Below, piece after piece: positions 27,593-37,400 of a DNA stretch of 64,000 nt. The number at the start of each line of letters is the position of its first letter. Within the stretch, counting starts at the first letter, position 1. Location: NCBI RefSeq assembly GCF_003991905.1, contig NZ_RSCL01000014.1, positions 247,657-311,656 on the forward strand, in the 5' to 3' direction. The stretch comes from Dulcicalothrix desertica PCC 7102. GTDB taxonomy: Bacteria > Cyanobacteriota > Cyanobacteriia > Cyanobacteriales > Nostocaceae. A model generated the notes under the pieces. It saw only the letters and a program-made list of their open reading frames with translations. It did not search any database and was not told where the DNA came from. A program made the translations under genes and the position numbers.

Positions 27593-28774
27593 ATGCAAGA
27601 TACCGAAATGCAGTTCGCTAAACGTCTACAACCTCTGCAAAGTAATGTGTTTGCGGATATGGACACTGCTAAAACCAAAGCTTTGGCAGCTTCCAAAGAA
27701 TTAATTGATTTGTCGCTGGGTTCAAGTGACCTAGCGGCACAACCACATATTATTGATGCTATCGCAAAATCATTAGATGACCCATCAACTCATGGTTACT
27801 TACTTTTTGGCGCCACGATAGCATTTCGGACTGCTGCGGCAACTTGGTATGAGCAAAAGTTCGGTATTTCCATTGACCCAGAAACTGAAGTATTACCTTT
27901 AATTGGTTCACAGGAAGGAACCGCTCATTTACCTCTAGCAATTCTTAACCCTGGTGATTACGCTTTACTGTTAGACCCTGGTTATCCTTCTCACGCAGGT
28001 GGAGTTTATTTAGCTTCAGGATTAATTTATCCAATGCCACTGCGCGCGGAAAATGAATTTTTACCTATATTTAGCGATATTCCAGTCGATGTGCTTAATA
28101 AGGCGCGGATGATGGTGTTAAGTTATCCACATAATCCAACCGCTGCAACGGCGCCACTATCATTCTTTAAAGAAGCAGTTGCCTTTTGCCAAAATCATAA
28201 TATTGTTCTCGTTCATGATTTTCCCTACGTTGATTTAATATTCTCCGACGAAACAGCCCCATCAATATTTCAAGCTGACCCAGAAAAAAGCGTCTCGATT
28301 GAATTTTTTACACTCTCGAAGTCTTATAATATGGGCGGTTTCCGTATTGGCTTTGCTATTGGCAACGCGGACTTAATTCGTGCGTTGCGTCAAGTCAAAG
28401 CTGCCGTTGACTTTAACCAGTATCGAGGAATTCTAAACGGCGCCGTTGCTGCTTTGACTGGCCCCCAAACAGGAGTACAGACTGCTGTCGCAACTTTTAA
28501 AAGGCGCCGTGATGCTTTTATTGGTGCTTTAGATAATATTGGTTGGCATGTACCAACACCCCAAGCAACAATGTATGTCTGGGCAAAACTGACGGATGCT
28601 TGGCGCCATAACTCAATCGAATTTTGTACAAAACTAGTTCAAGAAACAGGTGTAGCTGCATCACCAGGTGCAGGTTTTGGTAAGTCAGGAGAAGGTTATG
28701 TCCGTTTTGCGCTTGTTCGGGAACCTCTAATTTTGGAAATAGCGGTTCAACGTATAGCCGAATTTCTAAAGTAA
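27593..28774 (+). CDS. PLP-dependent aminotransferase, class I/II
   Basis: The product is about 393 residues from ATG 27593 (MQDTEMQFAKRLQPL); a TTG nine bases earlier is less likely. Fold-type I landmarks are LDPGYPSHAGGVY near 127, SYPHNPTAATAP near 175, HDFPYVDLIF near 205 (Asp to the pyridine nitrogen) and TLSKSYNMGGFRIGF near 243 (Schiff-base Lys), with a terminal Arg in GYVRFALV. It resembles the LL-diaminopimelate/alanine aminotransferase group, but the amino acid it handles cannot be assigned by eye. Spacing to thioredoxin is filled by an inverted repeat, so it probably has its own promoter. Confidence 0.88.
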   Translation: MQDTEMQFAKRLQPLQSNVFADMDTAKTKALAASKELIDLSLGSSDLAAQPHIIDAIAKSLDDPSTHGYLLFGATIAFRTAAATWYEQKFGISIDPETEVLPLIGSQEGTAHLPLAILNPGDYALLLDPGYPSHAGGVYLASGLIYPMPLRAENEFLPIFSDIPVDVLNKARMMVLSYPHNPTAATAPLSFFKEAVAFCQNHNIVLVHDFPYVDLIFSDETAPSIFQADPEKSVSIEFFTLSKSYNMGGFRIGFAIGNADLIRALRQVKAAVDFNQYRGILNGAVAALTGPQTGVQTAVATFKRRRDAFIGALDNIGWHVPTPQATMYVWAKLTDAWRHNSIEFCTKLVQETGVAASPGAGFGKSGEGYVRFALVREPLILEIAVQRIAEFLK

Positions 28775-28927
28775 ATTTACTAATACTTTATTAGGAATTA
28801 ACAATAAGTTTATAAAGATTACCTAAATTTTCAGTATTCCCAAGCTAGACTACAGAGGGATTACTGAATATTATCGTATTATATTAAACATAAAGAAACC
28901 AAGTTTCTATAGCTAATTTAATTGCTT

Positions 28928-29446
28928 ATGAGAAATTTAAGTACAATTTTTACAACAAGTCTTAACATACTTGTAGTTTTAATATTGGGTAGTTTTTCTA
29001 TACCAGCCCAAGCAATATCGTTAAAAAATGGTTCATTTACACAACAATTAAAACTCAATAATAATACAAGGTTAAATACTCCATTGATTCAAATAGTGCC
29101 TTTTGGCTCAAAGTCATTCAGTAAAAACCCTGAAAGTCAGAAGAATGAACTTGAATCACGCTTACTTGCAGAAGCGAAAGATACCATAAATGAAGTCAGA
29201 GAAGCAAATAAAGTTATTCAAGAAGACATTAGTGGTAAAACTGTATATCTTTATAAGCTAGAAACGATAAAGCCTGTTGCTCTTAGTAATAATGCAAATA
29301 TTTTACCAGCGAACCAAGTTACTTGGAAATTACAAGCACCAAAACGAAAAAGAAAAGTACCAGAACCTTCTACAGGTCTTGCTTTAGTATTAGCATTTAT
29401 TGCTTTTGCTGCACGATATTCGTTAAAACGGGTACAGAAATTTTAA
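28928..29446 (+). CDS. PEP-CTERM-type exported protein
   Basis: The 172-residue protein starts MRNLSTIFTTSLNILVVLIL and continues to a probable signal-peptidase site after PAQA. The mature part is polar and Asn/Lys-rich. It ends with VPEPSTGLALVLAFIAFAAR and then YSLKRVQKF: a PEP motif, one hydrophobic helix and a basic tail, the sorting signal cut by exosortases. It is thus probably exported and processed at the membrane. No exosortase gene is in the window. The body has no domain I recognise. I prefer ATG 28928 to the TTG six bases upstream. Confidence 0.75.
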   Translation: MRNLSTIFTTSLNILVVLILGSFSIPAQAISLKNGSFTQQLKLNNNTRLNTPLIQIVPFGSKSFSKNPESQKNELESRLLAEAKDTINEVREANKVIQEDISGKTVYLYKLETIKPVALSNNANILPANQVTWKLQAPKRKRKVPEPSTGLALVLAFIAFAARYSLKRVQKF

Positions 29447-29788
29447 CTGTAAATATTTAGGGCAAGGCGCCAAGACAAAAGAATAATTATAAGATATTCT
29501 TATCGTAAATCGCCTTTTTTAGAAAAATAGATTGATATTTTTTGTATTAAGCAATAATACGTCTCAACTGCCTTCTGTGCTTGGATAGTAAGTTAATTTA
29601 GAAACTTTGCTTAAATTTAAAATTTGAGTTAATATTGGTTAACATAAATAATTTTATATGTAAATTGTTGTCATTACTTCAGGCTGCATGAAATAAATAA
29701 CTAAATATTACAAATTCAACGAGTTTTGTGCAGTTATATTTGAGTCCAGTAGTTATCGTTGAGTTTTTACCTAATTGAATAGGGAGAA
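29447..29788. other. AT-rich intergenic region
   Basis: The 342-base gap shows no convincing gene or hairpin. It should hold the promoter of the response-regulator gene, whose start has a good AGGGAGA ribosome site. Confidence 0.5.
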
Positions 29789-30211
29789 ATGACAGCGCAA
29801 TTACTTGAAAATAAACAAAAGTACAAGTCATATCCTTCTAGACGTATTCTGTTAATAGAAGATAATGACATGAATCGAATGTTGCTAAGTGATTATTTAG
29901 CCTATTTTAATTACGATGTTATTGGTTTGCCTGAAGCATCGGAATTTTTCTCAACAGTCGAGCAATTTAAACCAGAATTGATACTTTTAGATTTAAAGTT
30001 GCCAGATATTGATGGTTACTCGATTTTAACACAAATAAAGCAGAAGCCAAAGTATTCAGAAATACCTGTTATCGTTGTTTCAGCTTTCGCATTTAAAGCT
30101 GACCAAGATAAAGCTATGAAATTAGGTGCCTGTCGTTACTTCGTAAAGCCTGTGAATCTTAACGAACTAGTGGCAGCAATTGAAGAGGAGTTATCTCGTC
30201 ACTCAAATTAG
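29789..30211 (+). CDS. Single-domain response regulator (CheY-like)
   Basis: The 140-residue protein is a lone receiver domain: acidic pair ILLIEDND near residues 20-27, phosphoacceptor Asp in LILLDLKLPDIDGY near 67, Ser/Thr switch in VIVVSAFAF near 97 and Lys in FVKPVNLNEL near 119. There is no output domain, so it should act by protein contact within a phosphorelay. No histidine kinase is adjacent. The P-D-I-D-G-Y loop is typical of cyanobacterial receivers that work with hybrid kinases. Confidence 0.93.
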   Translation: MTAQLLENKQKYKSYPSRRILLIEDNDMNRMLLSDYLAYFNYDVIGLPEASEFFSTVEQFKPELILLDLKLPDIDGYSILTQIKQKPKYSEIPVIVVSAFAFKADQDKAMKLGACRYFVKPVNLNELVAAIEEELSRHSN

Positions 30212-30232
30212 TATAGTTAATTTCTCTCATTA

Positions 30233-30412
30233 TTAATCAGGTGTTTGATTGGTAATATATTCTTCGACGCTTTGACTCAAGCTCTGTACAGAACTGCCAA
30301 TTTGGGAGATTTTACGCTGTACTTGTGCCAGTAGTAAAACAGCCGTCTGTAATTCATTAAGGGTTTCAGTCATTGCGTCGCGGTATTGAGATTCAAATTC
30401 TTGCACGTTCAT
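30233..30412 (-). CDS. Small hypothetical protein with coiled-coil character
   Basis: I start at ATG 30412 (MNVQEFESQYRDAMTETLNE), which has a GAGG site nine bases upstream, giving 59 residues; the longer frame above it has no such site. The product is one or two amphipathic helices (LNELQTAVLLLAQVQRKISQ). It converges on the response regulator with about 20 bases between stops. I recognise no family, though small proteins of this type are common in cyanobacteria. Confidence 0.65.
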   Translation of the reverse strand: MNVQEFESQYRDAMTETLNELQTAVLLLAQVQRKISQIGSSVQSLSQSVEEYITNQTPD

Positions 30413-30744
30413 GATACTATCCTCACATTCAACTTTATTTGTCGCTGTATTCAAGATAAACGTTGAGTATGAATATATAAATCCGTTGAACCGCCGAATC
30501 ACAAGGTTTTTCGCAAATTTCCGAAATCCCCACTAGACATAGCAATATATTTATTTTGTTTTGACAAGAAAATATAAACAAACGCCTCTATATTACTAAG
30601 TTATCAACAATATTGCACTATGCAGACCTTCGGGTTGGCACCGTTGAGGTAGCAAGTAACCGTACTTTAAAAATACTGACATTAGTTTACGAAATCTTTG
30701 ACAAGCTAGCAGCTCTAATATAAAGTTAGTTACCTCAAACTACT
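30413..30744. other. Intergenic region before the KdpD-like gene
   Basis: The 332-base gap is AT-rich and should hold promoters for the divergent small gene and KdpD-like gene. I see no Kdp structural genes, operator or RNA gene in it. Confidence 0.45.
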
Positions 30745-31869
30745 ATGTATCATTCCTCAGCCTCCCCTTCCCCTAACAATACGTACATTCGTCCTGCTCG
30801 ACGCGGTAAGCATAAAATTTTTATTGGAATGGCGCCTGGTGTAGGCAAAACGTATAAAATGCTTGAAGAAGCGCATCAACTCAAGGCAGAAGGAATTGAT
30901 GTAGTTGTTGGTATTCTCGAAACCCACGGACGTAAAGAAACAGCAGAAAAAGCGACTGGACTCGAAACAATTCAACGCAAAGCCATTTTTTACCAAAACG
31001 TCACCTTAGAAGAGTTTGACACCGATGCAGTTTTACAACGCTGCCCACAACTAGTTTTAGTAGACGAACTAGCTCATACCAACGTCCCTGGTTCAGCATG
31101 CGAAAAGCGTTACCAAGATGTAGAAGTTATTTTACAAGCAGGAATAGACGTATACTCAACTGTTAATATTCAACACTTAGAAAGTTTAAATGACCTAGTA
31201 GCAAGAATTACAGGCGTTGTTGTTCGCGAACGTATTCCCGACCGTCTACTCGATGAAGCGGATGCAGTCGTAGTGATAGATGTCACACCAGAAACTTTAG
31301 AAGAAAGACTACGAGAAGGCAAAATTTACAGACTCGATAAAATAGAGCAGTCATTAGAGAATTTTTTCCAGCGACGCAATTTAATTGCATTGCGAGAGCT
31401 AGCATTACGAGAAGTTGCAGATACAGTAGAAGACGATGGAAACGCTTCTAACTTGGCTGGGTTAAGCTGTAATATCCACGAAAGAGTTTTAGTTTGTATT
31501 TCGACGTATCCCAATTCTATGCAATTATTACGTCGTGGCGCCAGAATTGCCAGCTATATGAATGCTCGCTTGTACACAGTATTTGTTGCAGACCCCGACC
31601 GTTTTTTAAGTAAAGAAGAAAGTTTACACATAGAAACCTGTGAAAAACTCTGTAAAGAATTTGGTGGTGAATTTGTCAAAGCTAACAGTCATAGCGTAGC
31701 CACAGAAATAGCCAAAATAGCATCTGACCTTCACATTACTCAAATAGTTATCGGTGAAAGTCAACAATCAGGATGGAAGCGATTTTTTAAACGCTCCTTC
31801 ACCCAACGCCTAATGGAATTAATACGACACCAAAACATAGACCTACACATCATCGCTACCGAAAAATAA
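30745..31869 (+). CDS. kdpD: KdpD input-domain protein lacking the kinase
   Basis: The 374-residue protein holds the KdpD N-terminal domain with Walker A GMAPGVGKTYKML near residue 30 and LVDELAHTNVPGS near 108. A universal-stress-protein-like domain follows (about 245-370: VLVCISTYPNSMQLLRRGAR, IVIGESQQSGWKRFFKRSFT). The membrane helices and histidine kinase of full KdpD are missing, and the stop is clean. Short KdpD proteins are known in filamentous cyanobacteria such as Anabaena, so this is not necessarily decay. It would sense potassium or turgor stress, but neither kdpFABC nor kdpE is adjacent. Confidence 0.88.
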   Translation: MYHSSASPSPNNTYIRPARRGKHKIFIGMAPGVGKTYKMLEEAHQLKAEGIDVVVGILETHGRKETAEKATGLETIQRKAIFYQNVTLEEFDTDAVLQRCPQLVLVDELAHTNVPGSACEKRYQDVEVILQAGIDVYSTVNIQHLESLNDLVARITGVVVRERIPDRLLDEADAVVVIDVTPETLEERLREGKIYRLDKIEQSLENFFQRRNLIALRELALREVADTVEDDGNASNLAGLSCNIHERVLVCISTYPNSMQLLRRGARIASYMNARLYTVFVADPDRFLSKEESLHIETCEKLCKEFGGEFVKANSHSVATEIAKIASDLHITQIVIGESQQSGWKRFFKRSFTQRLMELIRHQNIDLHIIATEK

Positions 31870-31887
31870 CCCACACATTTTATACAC

Positions 31888-32087
31888 GTGGCACAGGCAT
31901 CTTGCCTGTGCAGTGCAGTTTTCTAACATATGAATTATTATTTTTATACTGCAAACGCTTAAAATATAAGCATTATGTCATGCTGAGGAACGTTAACGCA
32001 GTTTTCCCGCAGGGTAGCATCTTAAAATTCTGATGTCATGCTGAGGAACGTTAACGCAGTTTTCCCGCAGGGTAGCATCTTAAAATT
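31888..32087. repeat. Dispersed palindrome and a 58-base direct tandem repeat
   Basis: A palindrome (GCACAGGCATCTTGCCTGTG) is at 31891-31910. Two copies of a unit beginning ATGTCATGCTGAGGAACGTT and ending in CTTAAAATT stand at 31975-32029 and 32033-32087, 58 bases apart and identical over 55 bases. The unit has no frame of interest. Identical copies suggest recent duplication. Confidence 0.85.
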
Positions 32088-32180
32088 GTAACTTTGTTTA
32101 AAAGTAAAGTTCTAACCCATTTTGAGTATACCACAGAGACACAGAGTTAGAAAAACTTTACCACAAAGTACATAAAGGAA

Positions 32181-32711
32181 TTGACTAGCAATCCTGCCGT
32201 TTACTTACAACCGCAATTTAAAGGCAAGATAGATTTAAGAAGATTAACTAAAGTTTATAAATGGATAAGTCCTAGCTGGGATGAAAATGCTGTATTTGAC
32301 TTGCAACGCGAAAATATTATCACATTTTCTCAAGACCCTAACAAGTGGGTTAAATCTCTACCAGCAGCTATTTGGGATTCAAAGGCAGATTGGGCAGGAA
32401 AAGTATTTTGGGAAGACCCTAAACCAAATATATATGCTCGTCTTCCTCAAGTTTTTGAATCTATCGAATCAATGGTTGAGACAAATCAGCGTTTTGAAGT
32501 TTACCAGGAAGAAATAAAAGCTATATCAAGACTTGGAATTAAATTTGATGAGTGGTTAAAGTTATATCCTAGTGAAGAGAATCAGCCAGATAAAGTTAAA
32601 GTTATGTTCATTATCCCAAATGATACAGTCGAGGCGCCTGTTGTAGAAAGTGAACAAAATACTTCTACCTCAAAATCTTCTAACCCTGTAATGCGACTTT
32701 TCAAAAAATAA
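32181..32711 (+). CDS. Hypothetical protein, 176 aa
   Basis: The frame starts with TTG at 32181 (MTSNPAVYLQPQFKGKIDLR), immediately after an AAAGGA stretch. It is Trp-rich at first (VYKWISPSWDENAV, VKSLPAAIWDSKADWAGKVF), then helical (FESIESMVETNQRFEVYQEE), and ends in a Ser/Thr tail and PVMRLFKK. I recognise no domain. The unusual start and lack of a normally spaced ribosome site leave the N-terminus uncertain. The preceding 300 bases are repeats, so its promoter may lie within them. Confidence 0.65.
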   Translation: MTSNPAVYLQPQFKGKIDLRRLTKVYKWISPSWDENAVFDLQRENIITFSQDPNKWVKSLPAAIWDSKADWAGKVFWEDPKPNIYARLPQVFESIESMVETNQRFEVYQEEIKAISRLGIKFDEWLKLYPSEENQPDKVKVMFIIPNDTVEAPVVESEQNTSTSKSSNPVMRLFKK

Positions 32712-32749
32712 ATCAATGATAGTCGTTTCAAATTAAATTTTCCACATTA

Positions 32750-33020
32750 TTAAGGCATGACGTTAGTTGTGCCTATAAAACGAATTCTTTCAAATACTTC
32801 CTCAGCAGAAATACCCGCAAGTTGACCATTCTCCATTTGCTGATTACGAAATTTAGCTTCTTCTGCCCATATTTGAGCTACTTCTGGCTTACCTATTCCT
32901 GAAAAGGAATCTCTTTTTATGTCTTCAAGAAGTTTTAGTATTTTTTTGAAAATCTTCTTATCCTAATGCCCATTGGCTAAATTGCTCAAAGGCTAATGGT
33001 TCAAAGGCTATCTTTTTCAT
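32750..33020 (-). pseudogene. YoeB/Txe-like toxin gene, frameshifted and with a foreign tail
   Basis: The toxin starts at ATG 33020, inside the end of the antitoxin gene, and reads MKKIAFEPLAFEQFSQWALG, a normal YoeB-type beginning. It runs into TAA near 32961. Two bases appear lost: the next frame continues DKKIFKKILKLLEDIKRDSF then SGIGKPE, the expected YoeB middle. After GKPE the YoeB ending is absent. Instead the frame reads VAQIWAEEAKFRNQQMENGQ and SAEEVFERIRFIGTTNVMP, like the C-terminus of a different addiction-module protein. The gene is thus a dead chimera. Confidence 0.8.
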
Positions 33021-33252
33021 ATTCATCTAAATCTACGTAAATTAAGTTTCCTTTATTTACGTTTTCTATCGCTTTAAGTAGTCGTTTTTTATTTGCCTCC
33101 GACTTCAAAAGATAGGTTGTTGCATCCTCTTCTATTTGCGGTTCAGCAAAAACAATTACTTCTACAATTGTTCCTTCTTCAAATTCAGTTGTAGATAGTT
33201 CGATTTTGCCATCTCTCCCTACTATCGCTTTTTGTTTAATTCCACTAAGCAT
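33001..33252 (-). CDS. Antitoxin-like protein next to a dead toxin gene
   Basis: The intact 83-codon frame starts MLSGIKQKAIVGRDGKIELS with a beta-rich N-terminus (EEGTIVEVIVFAEPQ), then a helical, charged tail ending LDEYEKDSL. The order and overlap with the YoeB-like frame fit a YefM/Axe-type operon position, although the N-terminus looks more like an AbrB-type fold than YefM. With its toxin broken it may be an orphan still able to bind DNA or a toxin elsewhere. Confidence 0.72.
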   Translation of the reverse strand: MLSGIKQKAIVGRDGKIELSTTEFEEGTIVEVIVFAEPQIEEDATTYLLKSEANKKRLLKAIENVNKGNLIYVDLDEYEKDSL

Positions 33253-33322
33253 ATAACTGATATCTTGAATTTAGCTAATGCTATTGTACCATATTTGAAG
33301 TTTAATTATGCTAGGTTGGGTA

Positions 33323-33350
33323 GGACGGGCAGGGATGCCCGTTCCACAAG
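33323..33350. repeat. Dispersed palindromic repeat
   Basis: GGACGGGCAGGGATGCCCGT followed by TCCACAAG is a near-perfect palindrome of the dispersed family. It lies 21 bases beyond the stop of chlN and may end that transcript. Confidence 0.8.
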
Positions 33351-33370
33351 ATTTGCTCTAGAAGAGAAAT

Positions 33371-34850
<1,480 letters not shown>

Positions 34851-34854
34851 GGCT

Positions 34855-35616
34855 TTATCCGTTGGGGAAAAGACGAGCTATTTCTGAGTCTTCTTCAAAA
34901 CTAGCGCCGAAATCCCCATCAACGCTATTCTGAGTTTTTGTTTCCTCGCTCCAAACGTCGATTAACACGTCGCTAAATCCGTGGTCGTCGTCTGAAGTGT
35001 TGAGGTCTTCAAGTTCGTTGTAACTATCATTTTTTAGTGGCAAATCACTGTCAAAAGAGATATCACCACCAAAATCATCATCTGATGATACTGAAGACAA
35101 TTTTTGTGCTGTTTCTTCTACGTTGGTGCCAACACCATTTAGAGACATAGTATGTATCTCACTGGTATCAACAGCATCGATTGAGAAACTATTCCTAGCT
35201 GTTCCTGTTTCAAAGCCACTAGTAAGAATTCCTGGTGCATCATCAACGTCAATTGATTGACTTTCTTGTTCAGCCATTGATTCTTCAATTGATTCGTTCA
35301 TAACCATATCGCTATCTTGCTGATAAGGTATGGAATGATTACCTAGTGCAACATTTGGGTCGAAGTGTAAACCTAGTACTTCGACGAGGGTATCGGCATC
35401 TGGGTTCAATTTTGAAAAGGGTAACATTAACTGAGCTAATTTCGGCTCTAGCGCGTTTGCTACGCCCAAAATCAGGTAACTCGATGGACGTTTGCCACCA
35501 TCAGGTGTGTAAACCGATTCCACTTGCATCTGCAAGGTTATCCATTCACGGTTAGCCTGAAAAAATTGCAACCACTTCTGTTTCAACGATTCTGTAAAAC
35601 TGTAAAAGAATGCCAT
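34855..35616 (-). CDS. DUF5331 protein between chlL and chlN
   Basis: The 253-residue protein has an N-terminal globular part (about 1-100: FYSFTESLKQKWLQFFQANR, SSYLILGVANALEPKLAQLM, LVEVLGLHFDPN). A long acidic, Ser/Asp-rich and probably disordered tail follows and ends SEIARLFPNG. The same family recurs at this position in other cyanobacterial chl operons, to my knowledge. The function is unknown; the conserved C-terminal FPNG and the operon position suggest a helper of the dark reductase. The start ATG lies 29 bases after the chlL stop. Confidence 0.85.
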   Translation of the reverse strand: MAFFYSFTESLKQKWLQFFQANREWITLQMQVESVYTPDGGKRPSSYLILGVANALEPKLAQLMLPFSKLNPDADTLVEVLGLHFDPNVALGNHSIPYQQDSDMVMNESIEESMAEQESQSIDVDDAPGILTSGFETGTARNSFSIDAVDTSEIHTMSLNGVGTNVEETAQKLSSVSSDDDFGGDISFDSDLPLKNDSYNELEDLNTSDDDHGFSDVLIDVWSEETKTQNSVDGDFGASFEEDSEIARLFPNG

Positions 35617-35645
35617 ATAGCCCCATCCCGAAAAGAAATAATGAT

Positions 35646-36512
35646 TTATACAATCATCAAGTCTAATTGCTCTTCCGGATTAGTGACTGCGGGTTTACCC
35701 GGATTTAAGTAAAAATCTGATAACAAAGAGAATAAATCTCTATCTTGAGCATCGTTAGGCACAACTCCTTCCGGACGCGCTAAAATTTGGTCGGCGATGC
35801 TGAGATAGTAGTCACACACGTAATTTAACGAGGGATCTTGCTCTGCCATCTCAAATAATGTTTTACCTTTAACACGCGAAACACGAATGTCTTCTATCAA
35901 TGGTAAAACTTCCAAAACTGGCATGGGCACTGCTTCGATGTATTTCTCTATCAAATCCCGCTTGCTGGTACGGTTGCCAATCAACCCTGCTAAACGCAAT
36001 GGGTGGGTGCGTGCTTTTTCACGTACCGAAGCGGCAATGCGATTAGCTGCAAACAATGCGTCAAAACCGTTGTCTGTAACAATCATACAGTAATCAGCAT
36101 AGTTTAAAGGCGCCGCAAAACCACCACAAACCACGTCACCAAGAACATCAAACAAAATGACATCGTATTCATCAAAGGCATTGAGTTCTTTGAGTAATTT
36201 CACGGTCTCCCCAACTACATAACCGCCACATCCGGCGCCTGCTGGTGGACCACCTGCTTCAACACAATCGACACCACCATAACCCTTATAAATTACATCT
36301 TCGGGCCAAACGTCTTCGTAGTGATAGTCTTTTTCTTGCAGCGTATCAATAATTGTGGGAATTAAGAATCCAGTTAGAGTAAATGTACTATCGTGCTTTG
36401 GGTCACAGCCTATTTGTAATACCTTTTTACCCCGCTTGGCTAAGGCGACAGAAATATTACAACTAGTTGTAGATTTACCGATGCCACCTTTTCCATAAAC
36501 TGCTAGTTTCAC
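35646..36512 (-). CDS. chlL: Dark-operative protochlorophyllide reductase iron protein
   Basis: I start at GTG 36512 ([20 protein letters not shown]), which has an AAGAGG site eight bases upstream and gives the normal 288-residue ChlL. The open frame upstream (to 36659) has no matching residues in the family. Walker [10 protein letters not shown] is at residues 7-15. The two cluster Cys lie in [15 protein letters not shown] (about 95) and [10 protein letters not shown] (about 130). ChlL is the NifH-like ATPase that passes electrons to ChlN-ChlB. The gene leads its operon. Confidence 0.96.
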   Translation of the reverse strand: MKLAVYGKGGIGKSTTSCNISVALAKRGKKVLQIGCDPKHDSTFTLTGFLIPTIIDTLQEKDYHYEDVWPEDVIYKGYGGVDCVEAGGPPAGAGCGGYVVGETVKLLKELNAFDEYDVILFDVLGDVVCGGFAAPLNYADYCMIVTDNGFDALFAANRIAASVREKARTHPLRLAGLIGNRTSKRDLIEKYIEAVPMPVLEVLPLIEDIRVSRVKGKTLFEMAEQDPSLNYVCDYYLSIADQILARPEGVVPNDAQDRDLFSLLSDFYLNPGKPAVTNPEEQLDLMIV

Positions 36513-36871
36513 GTTTTTACCTCTTAATTCTTGTTTATAAAACTTTGTGTCTTGAAGCTTTGATGGTTCATGAGTGTCATTATTGTTCAATTCACTCAGG
36601 AAATAAAGGGACTTGCTCTGTGAATAGTAGTCTAATTCCAAGTGCTTGTACTCATTCAATTCTTTTTTGTCACATATCTTCTTAAATCACGCGATAATGG
36701 TTACAAAATGTTTTTAAAGTATCTTTATATTATGTATTTTATAAAATTAGTTACAATACACAAAAAGCTAAAACCCCTAACGTAAAAGCCTTTTAGACTT
36801 ATATATTTGGGGTGATAGTGTGGTTAATAGTAGTGAGAATGCAGTGAGTGTAAATAATTATCACAATTGAC
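36513..36871. other. Upstream region of the chlL operon
   Basis: This stretch holds the presumed chlL promoter and leader. It is AT-rich and encodes nothing I recognise, apart from a frame extension of chlL that I reject. A repeat cluster begins at 36872. Confidence 0.5.
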
Positions 36872-36986
36872 GATCCCCCCTAGCCCCCCTTAATAAGGGG
36901 GGAACAAGAGGGGTTCTTAGCCCCCCTTATTAAGGGGGGAACAAGAGGGGTTCTTAGCCCCCCTTATTAAGGGGGGTTGGGGGGAT
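36872..36986. repeat. Triple C-run/G-run palindrome repeat
   Basis: Three successive copies of CCCCCCTTA(A/T)TAAGGGGGG occur, separated by the spacer AACAAGAGGGGTTCTTAG, in a tandem array of about 46-base period. The last copy runs into the 3' end of the Trp-rich protein gene and supplies its final codons. Confidence 0.9.
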
Positions 36987-37226
36987 CAATTCCATATCTT
37001 CTAAAGTCAACCAGCCTGGGCGCCAAAGTTCTTGGTCTTGTAATATTGCTGCGTTAGTCCAAAACCGAACGTTCGGGTCACAAGATGAAACCATTTCGGC
37101 ATAAACCCATTTTCCCTGGTTTTTACGGTTGACAACTTCAAAATGGCGCCAACCATCAACTTTTTTTTGTGACGTCCATTTTGAACCGAGTAAATACGGA
37201 AACTTTTGTTTTTTTGATTTAGGCAT
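36954..37226 (-). CDS. TIGR02450-type Trp-rich protein with repeat-derived C-terminus
   Basis: The 90-residue protein reads MPKSKKQKFPYLLGSKWTSQ with WRHFEVVNRKNQGKWVYAEM and NAAILQDQELWRPGWL, the conserved tryptophans of the small TIGR02450 family. Its function is unknown. The last ten codons (LIPPTPLNKGG and stop) are encoded by the dispersed C-run/G-run palindrome, so the natural terminus has been replaced or extended by repeat sequence. The ATG at 37226 begins the family's basic N-terminus. Confidence 0.85.
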   Translation of the reverse strand: MPKSKKQKFPYLLGSKWTSQKKVDGWRHFEVVNRKNQGKWVYAEMVSSCDPNVRFWTNAAILQDQELWRPGWLTLEDMELIPPTPLNKGG

Positions 37227-37400
37227 AATTACTTAAATTTGGACTCAAAAATTTTATTAAGAAATGTTAAGTATTATTAATTATAGTAAAGAATGGTGAT
37301 TATAGAAAATTTAGATATGCACAAACAATATATAAGTTAAGCACCAGAGGTTGATTATTAGGTACGATAACTGCGATATCTAACTATTCCTGTGCGGTTT

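Noticed and set aside
36513..36659. 49-codon N-terminal extension of ChlL
   Set aside because: ChlL proteins begin at the [13 protein letters not shown] strand; a GTG with a good ribosome site is placed exactly there.
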